Positions 1 to 24,352 of a stretch of 64,000 nt of DNA are shown here, piece by piece. Each line of letters begins with the position of its first letter. Positions within the stretch are counted from its first letter, which is position 1. The stretch lies in assembly GCF_964019385.1 (NCBI RefSeq), contig NC_088643.1, positions 43,425,440-43,489,439 on the forward strand, written 5' to 3'. The notes beneath the pieces are model-generated. The model made no database searches, was not told where the DNA came from, and saw nothing but the letters and a program-made list of their open reading frames with translations. This DNA comes from Sycon ciliatum. Taxonomy: Eukaryota; Porifera; Calcarea; Leucosolenida; Sycettidae. A program made the translations under genes and the position numbers.

Positions 1-429
1 TTGGACTTGCTGTGTTTGACAACCTTGTCACGGCAAAATACAGTTGCAGGTACACTCTTCCAGATTTTACTTTTATTCTGGACTGATCTAGCATCGTGCT
101 GTCTGCAGAGAGAACACTGCATCCCCACCACTTCACCCTCTTCGTCTTTCACTGGACGCAGCCAGGTGCAATCCTTCAGCCATTCCGAGGAGAACCCAAC
201 CTTGTGTTTGCTACGGCACCAGGATTGCGTCAGCTGGTTTTTTTGTCAGTGTTCTCAAACTTTACTCTTCATCGTGGTCTTTCTCTTTTCGTTGTACAAA
301 GACCACACTACTACTGTGACCTGTATCTTTCTGTTGTGTGTGGGTGTGTCTGCGGTGTACGCAGAGGCCAGCTAGCTGGCAAAAAGTATTTCTTTACACG
401 AAAAATAGGTTGCTTATGTGTATACTTCA

Positions 430-431
<2 letters not shown>

Positions 432-510
<79 letters not shown>

Positions 511-525
511 CTGCGTGTGTGTGCA
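432..525. repeat. (GT)n microsatellite
   Basis: A long, nearly pure GT run with a few GC interruptions at its right end. It sits just upstream of the first recognisable exon, within intron sequence. Open frames across it are low-complexity artefacts. Confidence 0.97.
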
Positions 526-551
526 TTTTTGCTTGTCCATTGTTTCTATAG

Positions 552-662
552 ATCAACTGAGCTTGAGATTGAGACAGGACAGCTCAAAACTCAGATTGAA
601 ACATTGAAGAGAAATGAGGACGACATCAAGGATTACAAGAAGCGGCTGGAAGGAAATTCTAG
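552..662 (+). CDS. Coiled-coil gene, exon a
   Basis: Exon after acceptor ctatag, ending before donor GTAGGT. It encodes 36 whole codons, starting STELEIETG and ending KKRLEGNS, and leaves phase 2. Strong coiled-coil composition. Confidence 0.72.
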
Positions 663-3600
663 GTAGGTGTATATAGCATGGGTAGTGTTTTCCCGGGTAC
701 ATACAGATGTACAGTGTTAAGTTGTATTTCTTGCCGGCCGAGCGCAGCGAGATAGGCGAGAAATGATTTCTCGCGAAATATTTTCAGTTGCAAATATGGC
801 ATCTGGTGTGTTCTTTATTGTCGCTTCTTTTCCTGACTTCTTCAGTCAGTTTTGAGTCTCACCAGTGTCCCTGCCCTCCCATCCTTCATTTCTGTGCATA
901 TTATCATTGCTTTTTATCACCGTTTGCCGTGATGTGCTTTCCATGCCTACATGATGCCTAATCGCCATTGGGGATATACACCCGGTTTTTTCCCTCACAA
1001 ATGCGTCCGTCGGCGCGAGGGTTTTTTCCCCGGCTGGCTCGGTCCAGGAAAATGAATCTGACGGTCCCAAGTGGTTCTGCATCATCGCCTATTTCTGCTA
1101 TCCACTGGCACGCCTATTCTATCTGAGACACTCTGTTCTCAGTCCTTGCTTCCATACCTCACTCGTTATCCGGTTCACATCTGGCTGCGGCTAACTACCC
1201 TTCACTTTGTGTGTTGTCGCTATTGCTGTCTATGTCTCTGTGTATGCCAGTATATGTGGAGCGAGAACATCCGATCACTTGAGTCAGCTAGTGGCTGGCG
1301 CTGTGCAGCCCCTGACCTGCCGACACGGGGCTGTGCGCTGGTGCAGGGTCCATATAGGAACTCGTATCACTCAGCAAGAAAGTAGATGCAGCTTATGCTG
1401 AGTGTACATTGAAAAACATCGGATTATGGTTTTATTTTTTTGAATACTCGTGGAGACTATTCCATGCACGAATAATTCTGGTATTTTAGATGACGACTTC
1501 CATGTCTTGTACTCATCTTATCCAGAGCTGAAATGCACCGAGTACTAGCCGAAGTCAGCCGCCACATGGAACAGCAACACGTCGCTCATCGAAACTTGGA
1601 CAAAATGCGGGCAGAGAATGAGCAGGTCCTGAAGGATGAAAGCCACCGAAAGGTGAGTAAATCAGTCATGTACATGTAGATGATGCTCCAATGTCAGCTC
1701 ACCTGGGGTTTTCACTATTCATTAATTTTGAACTTGCATTGTAACGTTACAACCCTGGCTGGTTTGCCGTTATATCAGGCCACCATTTTGTGTTTGTTCA
1801 AAAGGATAAGTATTGTGAAGAGAAAGGGACCTATAAGTTAGTAGTTATGACTAACAGTCCACCAAGGTAACAAGATCATATACAGTACGATAGTGCGACA
1901 ACAAGGCACAAATCTGACAATGATATTGAGACATTCGACGACCTGGCACCTAGTTCCAACCCATCTGTGAAGCGCAAACTAACAACCTTCCAACTTCGAA
2001 GGCTCAGGTGCGGAAAGTTCCAATGAGGGGAAGGGATGCTGCGTGAAGAGGTGCACGAGCTATGTCCCTTGGCAACAAAGAATGTCGAACGTTACGGGAT
2101 AATGATGACGAGACTAGTATTTCCTCCGCGTCATTAAAATTGTCGCTTTCGAGAGCGATGTTTTCAAATTTATTTTTATCCGCTCACAGCAAACAAAACA
2201 TGTCGAAATCCAGGCAGAGCGTAGTACAGGGCGTAAATTACATGTTACAAGTGTGAAATGACAGTTCCATAATTATTCTTCAGCATCTGAGGCGGGAGAA
2301 TCGCAGCAACTTTCACCAACTTTTCCGCCGATCAAGCTTTCTTCCAATTCGTCCACGTACTTTTTCGCATCCTCAACGATGCTCAGCGGGACCGATCTAT
2401 CGTGTGCGTCGCCTTCGGAGGACGACCATCAGTGTGCCGTTCTGCTGCCCATGTGATGGCTGTAGTTGTTGCCTCCGTCGTCGCTCAAAATCCCTTTGAA
2501 CGAAGCGTACAAACATCACCAAACACCAGTCATGCGCTCTGCAAGGTACTGTTCCCAGCACGTGATCACTGCGTCTGATAAATCGAAAACATTGTCCTTG
2601 GCCGCGAGTTCCGTGTCACTTTGCAGGCTAGCGAAAAATGCCAAGTCATTAGCATTCAGATCGGGCGACTGGGCTGGTTGCGTTGTCACACGAATATCAA
2701 AGCCCTTCTTGGCACCATGTGTAGCTCAGTGCTTTTGGTTCGCTTTCGCGGTGTGAGGTCTCGCACCATCATGTTGATACCAGAGTGTCGTGCCTGCTTC
2801 CTTCTCGCCTGAGTTCCTTTTGAACCACAATATTTTCTCTCGCATGCTGTCGAACACACCGTCTTTCCTGAGCATCACCTTGCGATATTCTTCAGCTGTG
2901 ACAGTCACAAGTTCAAGAACATCAGTCTCTCCGGCCACCGTCCCAGTCCTTGCGTTGCTTCGTTTCGCCTTTCGAGTGATGGTGAAAGGCCAAATGCCAA
3001 TTTTACCATCAAACTCATGGTTCGCCGTGACTGCCAGGAACATGATCTTGGGCATTCGGGACTTGTGGTAGATCTTAGGATCTGCGGGCATTGTTACGAC
3101 TCGCTCAACCTCGCCTTTGGTCTCTGTGAAGCGAGGGAGAACACGTGCCACGGGTCTGTCACGCATTCGATAGAACCACTTCTCATCACCGCGGCACGTG
3201 TTCTCACTGTTGCCAAACATTCCTGTGTCCTTGTCGTACTCGTCAATCACCCAGCGGATCCGGTTGCATCATGTTGAGCTGTCAGCTTCGGCTTCACATA
3301 TCTGCGGCGGTGAGTCGCTCCCAGCGCTTTGCACTACCTACGCACTGATGCGGTGCTGCACTCATGGCCAGCTGCATTGAGTTTGCCGCAGAGTTTCTTT
3401 GTTGACAACTTGCCCCAGTACCTGTCGTTGGTCTCGATGAGAAATTTCGCTACGTCGACTGTGAGCATGAGTTTGTGGCCTCCCACTTTACTGCGCTTCG
3501 GCTGAGGTCAACATCTTCGTCAGAGTTGAGGCCGACTCAGTCTGTTCACGATAGCTCTTGACAAGACGCTGACCAAGACGCTGACCAAGACGTGCGTTCA

Positions 3601-6329
3601 AATTCAGCTCAGGAAACTTCTTTCTCAAGCGATCCATGTCTCCAGGTGGCAGGCGATTACGGCCACCTAGCATTTTGAAGTACGCCGTAGCGACTTTCCA
3701 GCGAGATTGGGTAAGCAAATCCCCACCTTCTTTCTCGTCAAGCGCTTTACAGATTTTGTTGGTGTTTTCAGACCTGCTGCCTTCGCAGCAACACGCGCCA
3801 CACGTGGCAGTTTTCTAGGCGTTTGTGGATGCTTTGTTCTTGCCATCATCACCTTCAGCAGTTTGAAATTCAGGAGAGACACAGGATTCTTATACCCAAG
3901 CTTGAAGTCACGACAGATGCCCACGCGAACGATGTGGATCGGCATGAACCGCAGAAAAAGATTCGGCGTTCTGGGGCGGAATCTTGCGAAAATGGATGCA
4001 TTTGTTTGTTGTGAACGGAAGCTCCGACACTGCCACGGCTCGTATAACTAGTAGACATTGCGTAGGAAGAGTCGGACCAACGTCGGAACATGGAAAAAGG
4101 CGATTCCGACAACCCGACAAAGCGAAGTAAGTCACGAAAAGTTACGATTCGGGAAGCGACAATTTTAATGACACGGAGGAAGTAAGACCACTGGGCAAAC
4201 CGGTCTACCTAGAACTCGAAAACGCAAGGCAACAGACCACCCAACCTGGGAGGTCATATCTAGTAACTACTAACTTATAGGTCCTTTTCTCTTTACATAT
4301 CACTATTGGCTCAACATCCGAGTTTGTATTAAGGACACCTGATGAGCCGTCACCAGCAATACGGCAAAACGTACATCGTGTGAAACCACTTGTTATTGTA
4401 CCCAAATTGTCCATCATCGTTACATCAACATCGAGTTTAGTACTTGGTCCGCGTCAGCGATATTGTCGCTTATCTTTCGACAATTTGAACTTAGACTTTG
4501 GATATCAACAAGTGCACTTAAAACGATAAAACTTGGTATGATGGAAGGTAACGTACAGAATGGCAACTAGCCATGAGGAATTTCTTGTCCAAGGAAGGGT
4601 TCATACTTTTTGGTCCTCCTCGTCGCTGCTCTCGGCGCTGGTGACAAATATTTTTTGCTCAGGATCGACACTCTCGCTTTCGCAAGCTCATCCCTCTTCC
4701 TCTCCGCTGCCTGGCTATTTTCTAATGGGAAGTCGACCGTGACGATCGCCTTCTCTATAGGACTTCGCGTGGGCAGCACGCCTGCCTGTGTGGTTCAAAT
4801 CAGTCGCCGTTCTTTGCAAGATTTATTTTGAACGACGATGACTCGTACAGTACTTGCGAATCGCCACGATTCGCTGGATACTCCGAGCGTTGCGCTGGAG
4901 GTGAGGGAACTGCGATCTCAGCTTGGCGAGCGATCCCTGAGGTGAGCGATCTCGGCCGTTTTTCAAATGGAACTGATTCCGAGTAGCCGATTACTTTCTT
5001 GTGCATCGCGCTGCTCTTGCCTGCGCAGTGTGACAAGATAATCTATTTTGATGCGGCGCTGTACCAATCAGAATCACCAACCTGTCGCTCTCGAAATCCA
5101 CTTGAAATCTAGCTAGACCTTTCAGGTACTAGAAAACTAACCTACTAACCAAAATTGGGATGAAATGGGCTGCCAAGTGAGCATTGGCGACATAGTAACA
5201 AAACTGAAAGATATGCGACAATATTGCTGACGCGGACCAAGTAGGATATTGGCTTTCGGTTCATGACAGTTCGTCTTTGCTTGGCTTCAACTCTTTATGT
5301 ATTTTTACATACTTTTGAGCCTCCCAGGTTGGGTGGTCTGTTAATCGATTTAACCTTAGGTTTAAACCAGACTGTATTCTTATGCTGGTATTCTTCTTCT
5401 CGTATTCTTCTGCAGAAATCTGAGCTACACGAGATGCTGTCGAGTTCGCATGCTGAACTTGACCAACTGAAGATCAAGCACAAATCACTAAAAGCCGAGT
5501 ATGAACAACTGAGGCAGCTGCGCAAGGATGATCAGAGGTAGGTGGACTCAATGGCTGTCAACCCTGAAAAGCCTTTCGCTGGTTAATATTAAGGATGTTT
5601 GGGAGGCATTAGGGGTAGTCCGTAATTATCGAAAAATTAAAAAATCCGTCCTCGTGCATAATTGTCTCTGAAACACCCACCCACCCCCCATTTTTTCCCA
5701 TTAATTTTTTGATTTTTACCAGCTCGAAAATAAGAACTCCTGACCCCATGTTCACTGATTGCACCTACATGTACATGTACATGTACATTGTAGTAGCTAA
5801 AATGTCAAAAGTACTAGTAGCTATTAAAGTAAGTGAGTAGGAGGTCTACCGACGGCCATGCACGTCCTACAACTACATGTACATGTACATGAAGAGACAT
5901 GTACCGGTATATCATACTGGTGTTTGCGATCCTACACTACGTCTACAGTGCACTACAATCATGTCAGTGCAGCAAGTGTACCAAAATCACTGAAGAAAGA
6001 AAAAAAAAAAAAAAAGGTATGAAAAATCAAAAAATTAAATTCCGCCAGCGCTCTTGACCACCCACCCCCTTTCTGCCTGAGGACGGATTTTTGAATTTTT
6101 CGAAAAATACGGACGACCCCTTAATTCTAAATTCTCTGTTTCTGGCTGCAGGGCACGTCGCAGGCTCGAATCTCGTCTGGACAGAGTCAACGACACGCTG
6201 TCTCAGACTCAGTCGTCCCTTGGCAGTTCGTTTACCGATCGAAGCTTTTTGGGAGGTGCATCGATGCTTGGAAAGTCTGCTGGACCCGACCCGCTGCTCA
6301 GCTCCACTCCACATAAGCCACTCAAGTAG
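552..6329 (+). CDS. Coiled-coil protein, 3' part of gene (four exons)
   Basis: Four exons join in frame: 552-662, 1526-1652, 5416-5537 and 6152-6329 with stop TAG at 6327. Each is bounded by AG and GT, and phases match (2, 0, 2 across the three introns). The product is Glu/Lys/Gln/Leu-rich, with heptad-like spacing of Leu through the first three exons (STELEIETGQLK, HRNLDKMRAENEQVL, HKSLKAEYEQLRQLR), so a long coiled coil is expected. The last exon ends in a Ser/Gly/Pro-rich non-coiled tail (SSFTDRSFLGG, LLSSTPHKPLK). The gene starts outside the window. I do not recognise the family; a centrosomal, cytoskeletal or trafficking role is common for such proteins but is only a guess. Intron 2 contains two transposons and intron 3 a MITE. 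Confidence 0.72.
1526..1652 (+). CDS. Coiled-coil gene, exon b
   Basis: Exon after acceptor tatccag, before donor GTGAGT. It encodes AEMHRVLAEVSRH to DESHRK, accepts phase 2 and leaves phase 0. Continues the coiled coil. Confidence 0.72.
1819..4293 (-). mobile_element. Degraded Tc1/mariner-type DNA transposon (about 2.5 kb)
   Basis: Imperfect terminal inverted repeats of about 30 bp bound the element (left 1819-1849, right 4262-4293; both read AAGAGAAA(G/A)GGACC then TATAAGTTAGTAGTTA from outside in). On the minus strand a decayed transposase is readable in pieces. A helix-turn-helix-like N-terminal part lies at about 3945-3490, and the catalytic part at 3250-2726 has DEKWFY, MPKIMFLAV, FDGKIGIWPF and QHDGARPHT. 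After a frameshift, QPAQSPDLNANDLAFF follows at about 2690-2640. These blocks match the mariner-like group best known from plants (D, D and a third D about 36-39 codons on). Frameshifts mean it cannot encode an active enzyme. It lies in an intron of the coiled-coil gene. Confidence 0.82.
2600..3945 (-). pseudogene. Mariner-like transposase remnant
   Basis: Minus-strand open pieces at 3945-3667, 3718-3488 and 3250-2726, plus a further piece near 2700-2600. First catalytic Asp is in DEKWFY (about 3190), the second in QHDGAR (2770-2768), and the third in SPDLN (2662-2660). The last two lie in different frames, so at least one indel separates them. A normal enzyme of this type is roughly 350-450 residues, which fits the 1.3-kb span. 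It would bind the TIRs and cut DNA at TA sites. Confidence 0.78.
4443..5241. mobile_element. Non-autonomous TA-flanked DNA transposon (799 bp)
   Basis: The ends are nearly perfect 36-bp inverted repeats. Left 4443-4478 starts CTTGGTCCGCGTCAGC; right 5206-5241 is its complement with two mismatches. TA flanks both ends (4441-4442, 5242-5243), as expected for a Tc1/mariner-type target duplication. No convincing transposase is seen inside. It lies 150 bp from the mariner-like element, in the same intron. Confidence 0.8.
5416..5537 (+). CDS. Coiled-coil gene, exon c
   Basis: Exon after acceptor cttctgcag, before donor GTAGGT. Encodes KSELHEMLSSSHAELDQLK through LRKDDQ, phase 0 in and phase 2 out. 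Confidence 0.75.
5612..6120. mobile_element. PIF/Harbinger-like MITE (509 bp)
   Basis: Terminal inverted repeats of about 40 bp (GGGGTAGTCCGTA at left, complement of GGGGTCGTCCGTA at right, both continuing into TCGAAAAATT and AAAATCCGTCCTC). TTA occurs on both sides (5609-5611, 6121-6123), the 3-bp target duplication typical of PIF/Harbinger. No coding capacity. It sits in the last intron of the coiled-coil gene. Confidence 0.75.
6152..6329 (+). CDS. Coiled-coil gene, terminal exon d
   Basis: Follows acceptor ctggctgcag and ends at TAG (6327-6329). Encodes RRRLESRLDRVNDTLSQ and a Ser/Gly/Pro-rich C-terminus. Confidence 0.75.
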
Positions 6330-7939
6330 AGGGGCGGCTTCATGATCGATTCATGATCCTAGTCGGAACTCCTCACGACTTAGCATATCCAAGGTGCACG
6401 CAGCTATGAAATATGCTCTTCATGGATGAGGCAATGAACCTCCTCGCTCGCATCTCATGTGTCATTGCTCATATGGTTGCTATGCCTACTTAGCACTTTT
6501 TTTTGTAGCCAGCACAATTTCAGTGGAAAATCACCAAACTTCTTATCTTTCGGATGTCAAAAATGCCAAAAAAATCCAAAAATAGAAAATTTCCAAAAAT
6601 TTATCCGCAGTCCTATTTATGAACACCGTATTTGGCCAATATGAGTGTTTAATTTTTTTGTGCCCAAAGAAAAAAAACACTGAAAATGTGCATAATACCA
6701 TATGCTGGACATTCTTTTTACTTGCTTGCAGGATACCTATTCAGATGTCGGAAATATTTGTGATAAGGAGATGAATCACATCATTGTGAGATCAGATCGA
6801 AACATTGTTTCATTCGTATACTTTTGTTCAAAGATGCGTTTGTACTGTATGTTATTTATTTATTCACTGCTTTGAACAATGTTGCTTCCATGGCAACATG
6901 CTCTAGTAGTAGTGGTCCGTTGATCATACATTATTCTTACGTGCTCGTACTTTCTACAGCACGTTGATCATACATTATTCTTACGTGCTCGTACTCTCTA
7001 CAGCACGTTGATCATACATTATTCTTACGTACTCGTACTTTCTACAGCAGTGTTGTGTTGTACGTACATGCAAGTCGTGACAACAGTCTTTCTTGCCTTT
7101 TTGGTTCCCGGTGTGCATCTACGCCTACCTGGGTTTCTATCTCTATGTCTTCAGTGCGGATCCAAAACCTTCACATCGCCACACTACTACAGAGAACCAT
7201 CCTCGATATCCATGTTGCATAGACACACAGGAAACATGCTGTACCCAGTGCTGTCTGTGATGAACTTCGAAAAGAATGTTAACATTATAACCGCCGGAAG
7301 CCTTTTAGTTTTTGGGCTGGTCTGGCCATAACCTTCATAGCCTGCCATACTTTGTGGATGATACGGCACGTACATGTACACATGACCTCAGCAGCAAACA
7401 CGGTGGAATTTAGAGGCCAAAAGGCCAACCCGGACTGGTTTGTAGTGGGCCTGTACATGCACTGCGCTCTTGTGCGAAACGCGCGTGTTGATAGTGTCCT
7501 AGGCTTGAAGACTGTGTGGGGTGTTGTTGTTTCTACTTTGAAGTAGCATACACATGTTTCCTAGCTGCTAGCTGCACAAGTGGTGGTCTATACAATGTAC
7601 ATTATACTTCAAAGTACTCTGAAGTAGAATAGTTGCGTCTACAATATCTAAAAAATTCAGAAGTACTAAAAAAAACCAGTTTTGCAGTGGCTGGGTGAGT
7701 TCCGGTTTGTTTGCAAATAGCCTGTACTGTTCTGTGGTAAGGTGTACTAAAACCGTTATCACAAAGGCACAAAGAAGGTCTGTAGACTGTTTGTTGCCAA
7801 ACATGGCAACAAACTCTACAAAACCTGTTTCGAGTGCCTCCGGGCTGTTGTGTGTAAAACTTGTATCAGAAATACGAAACCGAACGCTCCACAATAAAAC
7901 CAATTCTTACTCTGGCAAGGCTTTTCATACCTTTGAAGC
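6330..7939. other. Spacer between convergent genes; no gene seen
   Basis: Downstream flank of the coiled-coil gene. Holds a three-copy 44-bp tandem repeat (listed separately) and AT-rich unique sequence. I see no supported exon on either strand. Confidence 0.5.
6917..7048. repeat. 44-bp tandem repeat, three copies
   Basis: Three near-identical 44-bp units beginning CGTTGATCATACATTATTC and ending CTACAGCA, differing by one or two bases. Confidence 0.95.
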
Positions 7940-7941
7940 TA

Positions 7942-8126
7942 CAGTGAAACATCGTTAGGAAGAACATCGACAAGAAAAACTTTCGCTTTAGAAGAACTAG
8001 TATTCATAGCTCTATTGGATAAATCACTGTGTATTCACTGGGTATAAAATATGGATAAGAAGAACTCCCGTTATTACGAACAAATACCATCGGTCCCTTG
8101 GTGTTCGTCCTAAAGAGGTTTGACTG
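7942..8126. mobile_element. Pogo/Tigger-like MITE (185 bp)
   Basis: Ends are CAGTGAAACATCGTTAGGA and the complement of CAGTCAAACCTCTTTAGGA, with TA on both flanks (7940-7941, 8127-8128). The CAGT(C/G)AAAC terminus is typical of pogo/Tc1-type elements. Too short to code. Confidence 0.75.
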
Positions 8127-8567
8127 TACTTTGAAAAAGTACAACCTAATAGTGCCTACACCACAATGCCGTTTTCCGGACCTACAATACCAGTGATCTT
8201 ACTTCCACGAAAGTACATATCCTCCAGACTTTCATGTACAATGCCGGCCGATTTTTCAAAGCCACACTGGGTTTGGTATGTATCAGCCATGATGTACGAA
8301 GCACAAAAAGAGAGTGAAAAATCGTTTTCTGCACTCAGCAGAATGTTCTGAACAATATCATTTTCTATAATATTCAAAAGAAAGGGAAACAGACGCATCA
8401 GTTGACTTTGGCTGCATGACACATTGAGATACAATAAAGACGAGACTATCGAGCGGCTTGTGGTTGCATCTCCTCTCAAAGACCCAGGAGAGACCAACAC
8501 AACAAGTTACATTGAGTAGGTCGATGGAAAACTCAGCACCTTGAGGTTTTGGTTGAGATTAGAGGAG

Positions 8568-21178
<12,611 letters not shown>

Positions 21179-21681
21179 TGCTCCTCCGTGCTGTAATGCG
21201 TTCGCTGTTAACCTATATGGCAGATTTCAGAGAAACGCAGCATCTGAATAAGACGATCATAGTGAGCCAACTGTATTCGTGCACAATCAACGACAATCTG
21301 GTTGCGGGCAATAACCTCCATTTCAACAAACAAAAGATGAGGACAGTGCCTGTCATTCAGAGGTACCATTGGACGGCTTGTGATGTTACTTTCTCTTCAA
21401 GTGTCACCAATACGCAATCGCTACACCGAATATCATGATATATCCAGATATCGAGACCAGATACATGCAACTGCTACGCCAGGCAGCCTTGCTGAGCCAT
21501 CGATCGCGTGTGAGTGTTTTTATTCTCTTAAAAAGACATTTTCCGCCAAACATTATGTCAATTGAGTCCACCAAATCTAGGAGCTATTAATTTACTTAGT
21601 TATAATACATGTGGTAGTTTGGAGGCGGTGAAAAACAGTTTCGCAACCAGTACCTTCGTATGCAAGGACGCAAATCCACAC

Positions 21682-22161
21682 AACTAAGTAGACACATCCT
21701 TCTATCAAACGTTTTCTTTCCCTTCTCTTCAGGATAGTGCAGGGAATGTTAGAAATTTGGAAAACACATAACTATTATAGAGAAAGAAAGAAAAACGTCA
21801 ACACTTCAACATAGAAGTGGAAGGTCTAACATCTTGCTGTGGTAGAAGCTCTGAATATTCGTAAACTAGATCCAGAACTATGTGTACAGAAGGAGAATGT
21901 GTTATCGTTGCAGTTGTTTGGTGTCACACCTCGTGAAAGTGTGACAAGTGTTTCCTGATGTGTTCAGCGTGTTTGTCTACAACTTGCAGCTCTTGTTTTT
22001 GAGTTTTTAACACTTTAATCATTTTACCGCCTATGTTGAAGTGTTGACTTTTTCTTTCTTTATCTATATAGTGATGTGTTTTCCAAATTTCCAACATTCC
22101 CTGTACTATCCTGAAGAAAAGGGAAAGAAAACGTTTGATAGAAGGAAGTGTCTACTTAGTT
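21682..22161. mobile_element. Palindromic MITE-like element (480 bp, about 140-bp arms)
   Basis: Left arm (21682-21825) and right arm (22025-22161) are inverted copies: outer end AACTAAGTAGACAC, then CTATCAAACGTTTTCTTTC, then a shared block around GGAATGTT and TTTGGAAAACACA. No ORF. Confidence 0.75.
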
Positions 22162-22326
22162 ATATACATGTATAGCTATTACATGTATTAATTTATTATA
22201 CTTATAACTAAAAGTCGGCGTGGAGACAAGAAACCTGATATCGACGAACGTAAAGTGAGCGCACTCATACCACGAGAACAATGGAACAATATGCTACAAA
22301 AGGAATAGAATACGGAGCTTGCGTTG

Positions 22327-22369
22327 TCTGTCACTCCGAGTTTCACGCCTATGGCGATCATCAGACAGC
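22327..22369 (-). ncRNA. Hammerhead-like relic
   Basis: On the minus strand: GCTGT, CTGATGA, stem II (TCGCC...GGCGT), GAAA, ACT-CGG-AGT, then G at the cleavage position and ACAG pairing with CTGT. The G at the cleavage position would block cleavage, so this looks like a dead copy of the 30177-30219 family. Confidence 0.5.
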
Positions 22370-22809
22370 AATGATTACAAAAACTCAATGAATGTTCTTG
22401 ATATAGGGTGGTAAGGTGCCAGTGGAATCAGAGAATTTAAGCGCAAATAAGGTCAAGCGGTGATTCTATGCATGTACTTGCAAGATTAGCGCCAGACATC
22501 CTCTTTCTTTCGAGGACCACACCCAACTTTCCGTGTGTGGAACAATATGCTATTATTTGAACGTCCTACCTGTAACTATTATCTTTTTCAAAGTGCGCAG
22601 ACTCCAATGCAGCCATAGCTGTTGCCTATTGTCCCGTAGTATAATGCATGTACATGACTGACTGGTAAGTTGTAGTTGTAGTGGGTTGTGTGAGTGCTGT
22701 TGAGTGGCACTAATGGAGTAATGCTACATGACTGTACGACTTTGTGATATGTTTGGCCTCACCTCTGCACTGTTTCACACACAATCCTGATCACATCAGT
22801 TGCTTTTTA

Positions 22810-22870
22810 GTTTAATCCAAGCAGTAAATGGCTGGGGTAGCCAATGACCACTTTGCGTGGCGATTGCAGG
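22810..22870. repeat. Dispersed repeat, copy 2
   Basis: Direct copy of the block at 13926-13985, with only a few differences. Confidence 0.7.
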
Positions 22871-24352
22871 TTTTGTTTATAACCAATCACAATGTTTGAA
22901 GTGATGTAAGTGTAAGTTCATCATTTTCTCACCATACTGATGTTTTCGTGCCATAGTGGTAATCTTCTCGCTGGATGTACTTGGATGTACAAGTAGTCTG
23001 AGTACGTTCACGTACATGTACATGTATATTAGGTTCACCTCACTGTCTCTAGAAAATAGTTATCGGGTCAATCTAGAAACCCTATCCATGCAGATACATG
23101 CCATTGTACTGGTGTCTACTGTGACGGATGTATACTGCGATGGTAATCAGTGTAAGGAGGGACATCTATAAAGCACCCGTATCCCCTACAACAGCAGTGC
23201 AGTGGTCAGGCACATCTGAGGGGCAGGATATGACGACTATGCTTACTGATCGAACGACCGTCGCTACACGTATCGCACTATAAGGAGATCTACAGCATGG
23301 CGGACCAATCTCGCTGACTAAGTCTTGTCCAGGTATATTTTAACTGAGTTCAATAGATGTACAGTACTAGCATTACTAGCATTACATGTGCTGGTGTAGT
23401 CTGCTCTTCAGGCTGGTATTATTTGTTCTTCTAAGCAGTCACAAACGGTGAGAGGTCAGGGTTACACAATTTCGTCTGGACCACGTGTCCGCAACAGGTC
23501 GTTAAGGATGACGGATTAATACAATGATATGCACATTATATAATTGGTGGAAGGAGGCATTTTGGCTCCACAGGGAACACTGCAATGAAATGGCACTTCA
23601 GTTCTTCAAGAAAGCAGCACCAATTGCAGATTTCTATCTCCAACCAGATTGGATCGAATCTTGGAAAACGAAGAAAGGATTTGCTATGGTTTCAGACGCA
23701 TACAACTCAGACATAGCTAACAGACAAGCACACTGACTGAATTCGAGCTAGGAGAAACTAACGTGAACAGTTACAAGTGACCCTATATGTAGGGGGTTAC
23801 TTACAGCACAGCCTGGAAGCAGCCTATCCGTGTAGATGAAGATCAGCCAGTTGGACCCACGACAACTCTGTGGCTCTGGAGACGAATCACTTGGTCACTA
23901 GTCAAGTATCTTAGTATGTAAGGCAGTGAAGAATATTTTGTAGATTACCAATACTCCCTTATGCACTGGCGATAACCAATATTCCTTATGCACTTGCAAT
24001 AAGCAATGAAAGTCTGTCTCTTGAAACAGGACAATTCCGAAATAATATCACCAATGCATCAGTTGACTTGTGGTCTGTTGATCTCTGAGGAGCAGCTGAT
24101 TTAGCAGTGCATGCTGTAGTCAACTAACTTTCATGACAAGCTAACAATCATGCATGCACTGTAGAGCATTGTGCAATGCGTTCTATGACAACAATGCATT
24201 TGAACCATGCGTAAAGACAGGTGCGTCCTCTTTTAGTGTGCCTTGTGGATAGGGGGTTTCACAATTTTATGATACAATCTGCCTCACTACTGCCAAACCA
24301 CATGGGACCAGCTCCAACATCACCTGTGGCCAATGTAGACTCATATCAAAAC

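Larger units (their letters stand above)
21179..24352. other. Intergenic region upstream of gene A
   Basis: Contains a 480-bp palindromic element (21682-22161), a hammerhead-like relic (22327-22369) and the second copy of a dispersed 60-bp repeat (22810-22870). An open stretch at 23524-23736 (plus) has no splice or homology support. The promoter of gene A should lie in the first few hundred bases; I see no clear core motif. Confidence 0.4.

Noticed and set aside
311-666. Open frames through the GT repeat
   Set aside because: They encode only alternating Cys/Val or Thr/His and are microsatellite artefacts, apart from the exon at 552-662.
2062-2256. Short plus-strand open frames inside the mariner-like element
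   Set aside because: They are opposite-strand shadows within a decayed transposon.
4337-4385. Hammerhead-like CTGATGA with perfect stem II GCCGT/ACGGC
   Set aside because: GAAA is replaced by AAAA and the cleavage position would be G; the rest may be chance.
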